From Nitrospirae bacterium RIFCSPHIGHO2_01_FULL_66_17 (GTDB lineage: Bacteria; Nitrospirota; Nitrospiria; 2-01-FULL-66-17): a stretch of DNA of 11,137 bases. A program made the position numbers and the translations under genes. Below the pieces are notes generated by a model that was given only the letters and a program-made list of their open reading frames with translations, did no database searches and was not told the DNA's origin. The stretch is taken from positions 1 through 11,137 of the forward strand of contig MHEO01000014.1 of assembly GCA_001803875.1 (NCBI GenBank), in the 5' to 3' direction. Positions 7,174 through 11,137 of the stretch are shown here, in pieces. How positions within the stretch are numbered: position 1 is the first letter of the stretch; every line of letters starts with the position of its first letter.

Positions 7174-7704
7174 TCACTTGGCTTCGACGACGGTCTGCCG
7201 GCGCTTCTGATCACCCGCAGCCGCCTTCGCGTCGTCGCGCGCGATCGCGATGCGGCCCGACCGGACCAACTCCTTGATCCCCAGCGGCCGCAGTTGATTG
7301 ATGAAGGCCTCCACTTTCTTGGCATCGCCGGTGATCTCGACCGTGTACGTGGTCGGGGTGGAATCGACGATCCTGGCGCGAAAGATCTCGATGATGCGGA
7401 ATACTTCGGCGCGGTCCTCGGCGCGTGTGTGGATCTTGATCAGCGCCGTTTCCCGCTCCACGTACTCCTTCTCGGTCAGATCGACCACCTTGATGACGTC
7501 GATCAGCTTGTTGAGCTGCTTGGTGATCTGCTCCAGCACCTGATCGTCGCCGCGGGTGCTGATCGTGATGAGGGACATCGACGGATCGACCGTCGGCCCC
7601 ACCGACAGGCTGTCGACGTTGTACCCCCGCGCGGAAAAGAGGCCGGCGACGCGCGACAGCACCCCGAACTTGTTCTCGACTAGCAGCGAAATGATGTGTT
7701 CCAT
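7174..7704 (-). CDS. ilvN: Acetolactate synthase small (regulatory) subunit
   Basis: Regulatory partner of IlvB; activates the catalytic subunit and confers feedback inhibition, usually by valine. The protein has 176 residues. It has an N-terminal ACT domain (about 3-75) with LVENKFGVLSRVAGLF and GYNVDSLSVG. Asn11, Gly14 and Asn29 match positions known from E. coli IlvH to affect valine sensitivity, so the site looks intact and inhibition is predicted. A second domain (about 80-160, ALS small-subunit C-terminal type) includes REPALIKI-like sequence (RETALIKI) and RSGRIAIAR. The short charged tail is unremarkable. ATG 7704 follows the ilvB stop by 9 nt; an AGGGA for it overlaps the ilvB TAG region, as usual for an obligate subunit pair. 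The name ilvH would be equally valid. Confidence 0.96.
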   Translation of the reverse strand: MEHIISLLVENKFGVLSRVAGLFSARGYNVDSLSVGPTVDPSMSLITISTRGDDQVLEQITKQLNKLIDVIKVVDLTEKEYVERETALIKIHTRAEDRAEVFRIIEIFRARIVDSTPTTYTVEITGDAKKVEAFINQLRPLGIKELVRSGRIAIARDDAKAAAGDQKRRQTVVEAK

Positions 7705-7713
7705 CGTAAGTCC

Positions 7714-9474
7714 CTAGGCCGGCAGGTTCGATTCCTTCGTCTCGTGTTGCGGCTGCGACCGGCCGTCCCCCGCCGCCGGCGGATCTTCATAGATCATCTG
7801 ATTGATCGCGCCCCCGGACGGGACCATCGGATAGCAGTTCTCGAACGGATCGACCTGAAAATCCATCAGGACGAGCTTCCTGACGGCGAACGCCTCCTCG
7901 AGAACCTCCTCGACCTCGTGGGGCTCGGTCGCGCGCAGGCCGACCGCGCCATAGGCCTCGGCCAGCTTGACGTAGTCGGGACCGCCCTCCAGGCGGCTCG
8001 CGGAGTAGCGGCCTTGATAAAACATCTGCTGCCACTGGCGCACCATCCCGTGATAGCCGTTGTTGATGATGGCGACTTTCACCGGCAGGTCGTAGGCCAT
8101 CGCGGTTGCCAGCTCCTGGAGATTCATCTGAAAGCTGCCGTCGCCGGTGATGCAGACGACCGGCTTGTCGGGAAACGCGCGTTGAGCACCCAACGCGGCG
8201 GGGAACCCGTAGCCCATCGTGCCGAGCCCTCCGGAGTTGAGCCACGTCCGGGGATGGATGAACTTGTAGAACTGCGCCGTCCACATCTGGTGCTGGCCGA
8301 CGTCGGACGAGATGATCGCCTCGCCCCGCGTGCGGCGATAGATCATGTCGATCACGAACTGCGGCTTGATGACCTTCGGGTCCGCCTTGTAGGTCAGCGG
8401 CCGCTCGCTCTGCCACTGCGCGATCTGCGCCAACCAGGGCGTCCGCCCCTCCCGACGCTTGCCGCCGAGGAGCGCGCGGGCCTGCTCCAGGAGATCGTGC
8501 AGGACCGACTTGGAATCGCCCACGATCGGAATATCGACGTGGATGTTCTTCCGGATCGACGCGGGATCGATGTCCACGTGGATGATCTTCGCGTGGGGCA
8601 CGAACTCGCTGATCTTCCCCGTCACCCGGTCGTCGAAGCGGGACCCCACGGCGATCAGCAGATCGCAGTGGTGGACCGCCATGTTCGTCGCGTGCGACCC
8701 GTGCATGCCCAACATCCCGAGCGACAGCGGATGGGTTCCCGGAAACGCCCCCAGCCCCATCAGCGTCATCGTCACCGGAATGTTGAGGAGCTCGGCCAGC
8801 GCCAGCAGCTCGTCGGAGCCATTGGCATTGATGACCCCGCCGCCCACGTACAGGATCGGGCGCTCGGCCCGGAGCATGGCTTCGGCCGCCTGCTTGATCT
8901 GCCACTTGTTCCCGTCGTAAGTGGGGTTGTAGCTCCGGATGTAGACCTTGTCCGGGTAGTGGAACTCGGCGGAGGCCATGCTGACGTCCTTGGGGATGTC
9001 CACCAGGACCGGGCCGGGCCGGCCGCTCGCGGCCAGGTAAAACGCTTCCTTGACGGTCGTCGCAAGATCCGTCACGTCTTTCACCAGGAAATTGTGCTTG
9101 GTGCAGGATCGGCTGATCCCGACAATGTCGGCCTCCTGAAACGCGTCGTTACCCAGCAGATTGGTCGACACCTGCCCCGTGAACACCACGATCGGACACG
9201 AATCCATGTTCGCGTTGACCAACCCCGTCACCGTGTTGGTCGCGCCGGGACCGGAGGTCACGAGGGCCACGCCGACCTTCCCCGTCGCGCGCGCGTAGGC
9301 TTCCGCCATGTGGATCGCGGCCTGTTCGTGACGGACCAGAACGAAGTCGAGATCCTTGTCGCCGTACAAGACGTCGAAGATTTTCAGCACGACGCCGCCC
9401 GGCAGACCGAACACGGTCTTGACGCCCTCGCGCTTCAACGACTCGACAAAAATTTCAGCCCCCGTCAGTTTCAT
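7714..9474 (-). CDS. ilvB: Acetolactate (acetohydroxyacid) synthase large catalytic subunit
   Basis: TPP-, Mg- and FAD-dependent enzyme making acetolactate from two pyruvates, or acetohydroxybutyrate from pyruvate and 2-ketobutyrate. The full 586-residue protein has the three expected domains: an N-terminal TPP-Pyr domain with the catalytic glutamate in LVRHEQAAIHMAEAYAR (Glu50) and TSGPGATN (73-80); a central FAD/Rossmann-like domain (about 195-335) with VGSRFDDRVTG; and the C-terminal TPP-PP domain with GDGSFQMN (444-451) to NNGYHGMVRQWQ (471-482), the diphosphate/metal motif. The GMVRQWQ and RYSAS stretch separates AHAS from other TPP enzymes such as pyruvate oxidase. ATG 9474 has AAGGG 6 nt upstream (9481-9485). 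It is the first gene of the operon, preceded by a 164-nt intergenic region with a candidate promoter and inverted repeat, and followed by ilvN after 9 nt. Confidence 0.97.
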   Translation of the reverse strand: MKLTGAEIFVESLKREGVKTVFGLPGGVVLKIFDVLYGDKDLDFVLVRHEQAAIHMAEAYARATGKVGVALVTSGPGATNTVTGLVNANMDSCPIVVFTGQVSTNLLGNDAFQEADIVGISRSCTKHNFLVKDVTDLATTVKEAFYLAASGRPGPVLVDIPKDVSMASAEFHYPDKVYIRSYNPTYDGNKWQIKQAAEAMLRAERPILYVGGGVINANGSDELLALAELLNIPVTMTLMGLGAFPGTHPLSLGMLGMHGSHATNMAVHHCDLLIAVGSRFDDRVTGKISEFVPHAKIIHVDIDPASIRKNIHVDIPIVGDSKSVLHDLLEQARALLGGKRREGRTPWLAQIAQWQSERPLTYKADPKVIKPQFVIDMIYRRTRGEAIISSDVGQHQMWTAQFYKFIHPRTWLNSGGLGTMGYGFPAALGAQRAFPDKPVVCITGDGSFQMNLQELATAMAYDLPVKVAIINNGYHGMVRQWQQMFYQGRYSASRLEGGPDYVKLAEAYGAVGLRATEPHEVEEVLEEAFAVRKLVLMDFQVDPFENCYPMVPSGGAINQMIYEDPPAAGDGRSQPQHETKESNLPA

Positions 9475-9520
9475 GGCGTGCCCTTCATCTCGCAGAGGAA
9501 TACGTGCGCTGCGCGGTCAA

Positions 9521-9536
9521 TTGAGGTCAGCCTCAA
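9521..9536 (-). promoter_or_regulatory. Perfect 16-bp inverted repeat in the ilvB leader (operator or hairpin)
   Basis: The sequence TTGAGG-CTGA-CCTCAA (read on the minus strand) is a perfect 6+6 inverted repeat with a 4-nt centre, lying about 47 nt upstream of the ilvB ATG and about 35 nt downstream of the candidate -10. It could be a tetraloop hairpin in the 5' UTR or a binding site for a dimeric regulator. There is no T tract, so it is not an intrinsic terminator. A matching regulator cannot be named from sequence alone. Confidence 0.45.
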
Positions 9537-9570
9537 GCTAACCCATTGAGAACAGATAAAATTTTAGTGA

Positions 9571-9600
9571 ACCTTAGCACACCCCAAATCGGGAAGTCAA
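9571..9600 (-). promoter_or_regulatory. Candidate sigma70 promoter of the ilvB operon
   Basis: TTGACT at 9600-9595 matches the -35 consensus in 5 of 6 positions. TAAGGT at 9576-9571, after an 18-nt spacer, keeps the most conserved T, A and final T of the -10. The predicted start near 9564 would give a 5' UTR of about 90 nt. An alternative -10, TAAAAT at 9566-9561, is closer to consensus but has only a poor -35. The surrounding bases are markedly more A/T-rich than the rest of the window, as expected for a promoter. No leader peptide (the only ATG is followed at once by TAG) and no T-box sequence is visible. Confidence 0.5.
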
Positions 9601-9605
9601 CTCCG

Positions 9606-9634
9606 GAAAGGCGGAGCGAGGGCGAGAAAGGCGG
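9606..9634 (-). repeat. Short direct repeat just upstream of the ilvB promoter
   Basis: GAAAGGCGG (plus-strand reading) occurs at 9606-9614 and again at 9626-9634, a 20-nt period, in the 38 nt between the upstream gene's stop and the -35. Two sites at about two helical turns could serve an activator, but the repeats are short and may be chance. An imperfect CTCCG/CGGAG inverted repeat (9601-9616) overlaps the first copy and could also be a weak terminator of the upstream gene. Confidence 0.25.
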
Positions 9635-9638
9635 GAAC

Positions 9639-10514
9639 TCAGGGAGCGGCGTCGGCGGCCACACGCTCCAGCCGGTCGCCGACCTGAACCGGTTCATCGC
9701 TCCGGGTGACAAAAAATGAGGAGGACGAGGGCTGGACCGCCACCACGCGCCCCTCGCCGATCTTGCGGGCGGGACCGCCCTGACGACCTCTCGTCCCTTC
9801 CCGGATGATCGAAAACACGTGGCCGGATTGCACCCCGTGGTTTCGACCGAGATCCGTATAGACGACCTCATACGCACCGGTCAGCGCTTTCTGAATGGAA
9901 ACGGCGACGATATAGCCACCATCCTCCGCAGAAGCGGACACCCCCTCGGCCGCTTCGTCCGCGCCGACGGAAATCACCAGATCGCCCACCGACACGGCAT
10001 CGGATGAACGGACCACACGAGCGCTCCAGAATTTCCCGAACGCCTCGCGCAACTCGACGGTTCCAACCGCCCTGACCACCCGTCCCATCGTGCGGTGCGA
10101 CCGAGGATGCTTGACGCGCTGTTCGGGGCGGACGACCGCCAGCGTCAGGCCGGGCTTCGGGTCGATCAACGACTTCACGCGCAGGGAGACGACGTCACCG
10201 GCCGCAAAGATGACACGCCCCGACGAGGCGCCGACCACCTCGCCGACGATGTCGAGATCATCTCGAATGGCGTCCACCACCGTGCTCGGCGGCGGTCCCT
10301 GCAACGCGGATGTGTCGCTCGGTCCCTCGATCGCCGACGGCGTCACCGCGCCAGGCTGCGCCTCTTCGGGCAACGCCTCGCTCGGTTCGGCGACCGAATC
10401 GGGCGGCGCCTCCGGGGAAGCGGCGCCTTCGTCCGCGCCGAGCACGGCGAGCGTTCCGACCTGCCACACGATCCCGATCGCCAGCAACAGCCCGATGAGG
10501 CCTCGGTTTGTCAT
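9639..10514 (-). CDS. Secreted or membrane-anchored protein with two tandem beta-rich (LysM-associated/FlgT-C-like) repeats
   Basis: A 291-residue protein of unknown function, probably in the periplasm or envelope. Residues 5-25 are a hydrophobic signal peptide or anchor, followed by a Pro/Glu/Ala-rich linker (about 28-78) likely to be disordered. The rest holds two similar modules (about 90-182 and 200-286). Each has a G-x-hydrophobic start, an Arg after a beta strand (AVVRPE; SIIREG), a GRVV strand (MGRVVRAV; GEGRVVAV) and an ending of R-S-D-x-V-x-V-G-D (RSSDAVSVGDLV; RSDEPVQVGDRL). The second module has YTDLGRNHGVQSGHVFSI, the pattern of FlgT C-terminal domains and of the domain that follows LysM in some deltaproteobacterial and Nitrospira proteins; no LysM is present here. 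The start ATG 10514 has AGGA at 10-nt spacing. It is separated from ilvB by 164 nt and has its own candidate promoter, so it is probably a separate unit. Confidence 0.83.
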   Translation of the reverse strand: MTNRGLIGLLLAIGIVWQVGTLAVLGADEGAASPEAPPDSVAEPSEALPEEAQPGAVTPSAIEGPSDTSALQGPPPSTVVDAIRDDLDIVGEVVGASSGRVIFAAGDVVSLRVKSLIDPKPGLTLAVVRPEQRVKHPRSHRTMGRVVRAVGTVELREAFGKFWSARVVRSSDAVSVGDLVISVGADEAAEGVSASAEDGGYIVAVSIQKALTGAYEVVYTDLGRNHGVQSGHVFSIIREGTRGRQGGPARKIGEGRVVAVQPSSSSFFVTRSDEPVQVGDRLERVAADAAP

Positions 10515-10556
10515 GGTGTCATCATCCTGGTGGGAGTTGGGCCTGCAAACACGTCA

Positions 10557-10584
10557 ACCATAACATGGCACATCGACGCGTCAA
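10557..10584 (-). promoter_or_regulatory. Candidate extended -10 sigma70 promoter for the secreted-protein gene
   Basis: TTGACG (10584-10579) and TATGGT (10562-10557) are separated by 16 nt, and a TGT directly before the -10 gives an extended -10 (TG-n). This predicts a start near 10550 and a 5' UTR of about 36 nt for the gene beginning at 10514. The match is good by eye but was not scored against background. Confidence 0.5.
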
Positions 10585-10644
10585 GCCAAGCGGCCATTGT
10601 TTCGATCTGTTCTGCAACGGGAAACATCGTCGGGAGAAACCGAT

Positions 10645-10731
10645 TGGTGCCGAAGGGGGGATTTGAACCCCCACGGGCGTGAGCCCACTAGACCCTGAAC
10701 CTAGCGTGTCTGCCAGTTCCACCACTTCGGC
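10645..10731 (-). tRNA. tRNA-Leu, anticodon CAG, CCA encoded
   Basis: The minus strand folds into a complete class II tRNA. The acceptor stem GCCGAAG pairs with CTTCGGC; the anticodon stem CTAGG/TCTAG (one G-T pair) encloses the loop TTCAGGG, giving anticodon CAG (complement of 10695-10697), which reads CTG. A long variable arm (GGGC/GCCC) is present, as in tRNA-Leu, with T stem GGGGG/CCCCC around TTCAAAT. Discriminator A is followed by an encoded CCA (10647-10645). The total is 87 nt including CCA, the usual length for tRNA-Leu. It stands alone, between the end of an unknown gene and the secreted-protein gene; I see no clear downstream terminator. Confidence 0.97.
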
Positions 10732-10740
10732 CCGAGGCGC

Positions 10741-10770
10741 ATCGTAGCAAAGGGCGAAAGCCGTTGTCAA
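10741..10770 (-). promoter_or_regulatory. Sigma70 promoter of tRNA-Leu with GC-rich discriminator
   Basis: TTGACA (10770-10765) is a perfect -35, and TACGAT (10746-10741) after 18 nt matches 4 of 6 -10 positions. The next bases, GCGCCTCGG, lead directly into the tRNA, so transcription would start only a few nucleotides before the mature 5' end. A GC-rich discriminator between -10 and start is typical of stable-RNA promoters under stringent (ppGpp) control; that regulation is inferred, not shown. Confidence 0.65.
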
Positions 10771-10801
10771 TTTTGCGCGCGCGACCGGCGCGGGCACGGC
10801 G

Positions 10802-11137
10802 TCACGGAATGACGTTGAGCGAACCGGGCGGTTGGAACTCCAGGCTCTCGACGATCCCCAGGTGCTCCTTCACGATCTCGGTGAAGATCTTGATCTGTTG
10901 ATCGCGGTCGGACACCGTGAGCGCGTCGGTCGGCTGTTCCCTGGCCAACCAAGGTCCCTTGTCGTTCCAGGTCAGCTCCGCGTACCCCTTGGCCTTGAGC
11001 CCGTCCCGCAGGGTCTGCCAGTCCCCGTCGACCAGGATCTGGAAGCGTGTTCGTAGAAACGTCCCCGACGCGAACGAGATGCCGTACCAGCACTTGTGCT
11101 CTTTGAACTTGAAGTGCCAGCCGCGGAAGTGTTTCCA
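10802..11137 (-). CDS. Unrecognised protein, C-terminal 111 residues only (gene enters from right edge)
   Basis: An open frame runs from the window edge for 111 codons to TGA 10804-10802. The translation is rich in aromatic and charged residues (it begins WKHFRGWHFKFKEHKCWYG) and reads like a folded soluble protein: alternating strand-like segments (GISFASGTFLRTRFQILVD), a central W-x-D motif, then an amphipathic helix (QIKIFTEIVKEHLGIVESL) and a short tail ending NVIP. I do not recognise the family and see no signal peptide, transmembrane segment or catalytic motif in the visible part. Third-position G/C bias agrees with neighbouring genes, so it is probably real coding sequence. Its stop is about 30 nt upstream of the tRNA-Leu -35, and no convincing terminator lies between. 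Confidence 0.7.
   Translation of the reverse strand, partial: WKHFRGWHFKFKEHKCWYGISFASGTFLRTRFQILVDGDWQTLRDGLKAKGYAELTWNDKGPWLAREQPTDALTVSDRDQQIKIFTEIVKEHLGIVESLEFQPPGSLNVIP

Noticed and set aside
7696..9549. Plus-strand open frame of 617 codons opposite ilvB
   Set aside because: It lies antisense to a clear acetolactate synthase; its His/Arg/Asp-rich composition is that of the complement of GC-rich codons, and no domain is visible.
10775..10795. GC hairpin after the stop of the right-edge gene, considered as a terminator
   Set aside because: The stem is only 4 bp and is followed on the transcribed strand by AAAATT rather than a T tract, and the region runs into the tRNA promoter.
10522..10797. 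Minus-strand ORF of 91 codons spanning the tRNA region
   Set aside because: It is the translation of tRNA-Leu itself (contains ELADTLGSGSSGLTPVG, a familiar artefact of reading a tRNA as protein) and has no support as a gene.
1..11137. Mobile element, CRISPR array, prophage or defence system
   Set aside because: No transposase, integrase, terminal repeats, spaced repeats or defence-type domain was seen; base composition and codon use look uniform and gene content is housekeeping.

Overview
This window is GC-rich bacterial DNA carrying one long leftward (minus-strand) operon of core metabolism. In transcription order it holds ilvB, ilvN, ilvC (common branched-chain amino acid pathway), psd and pssA (phosphatidylethanolamine synthesis), leuA (leucine branch), a small membrane-protein gene, leuB, a small secreted Ig-like protein gene, and asd (aspartate-semialdehyde dehydrogenase, cut by the left edge). 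From memory, the order ilvBNC-psd-pssA-leuA-leuB-asd resembles chromosomal loci of Nitrospirota and Desulfobacterota/Geobacter-like bacteria. A member of those or a neighbouring phylum is my best guess, but the sequence alone does not settle it.

Layout from right to left, in the direction of transcription: the 3' end of an unrecognised gene (10802-11137); a tRNA-Leu with anticodon CAG and its own strong-looking sigma70 promoter (10645-10770); a secreted protein with two similar beta-rich repeats (9639-10514), with a plausible extended -10 promoter; a 164-nt intergenic region with a candidate sigma70 promoter and a perfect 16-bp inverted repeat ahead of ilvB; then the operon. Operon genes are tightly packed: gaps are 4 to 63 nt, psd/pssA and the membrane gene/leuB overlap by 4 nt, and only the pssA-leuA gap reaches 110 nt, where it contains a hairpin. 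No gene was seen on the plus strand.

Function: IlvB/IlvN make acetolactate or acetohydroxybutyrate and IlvC reduces and isomerises it. LeuA and LeuB are the first and third steps of the leucine branch; leuC, leuD and ilvD are not in this window. Asd makes aspartate semialdehyde, the precursor of Thr (hence Ile), Met and Lys. PssA and Psd convert CDP-diacylglycerol and serine to phosphatidylethanolamine. Most of the window is ordinary housekeeping sequence. The parts worth a second look are the two uncharacterised small genes inside the operon, the apparently shortened cofactor loop of IlvC, the ilvB leader, and the duplicated secreted protein upstream. I found no mobile element, CRISPR array, defence system or biosynthetic cluster.
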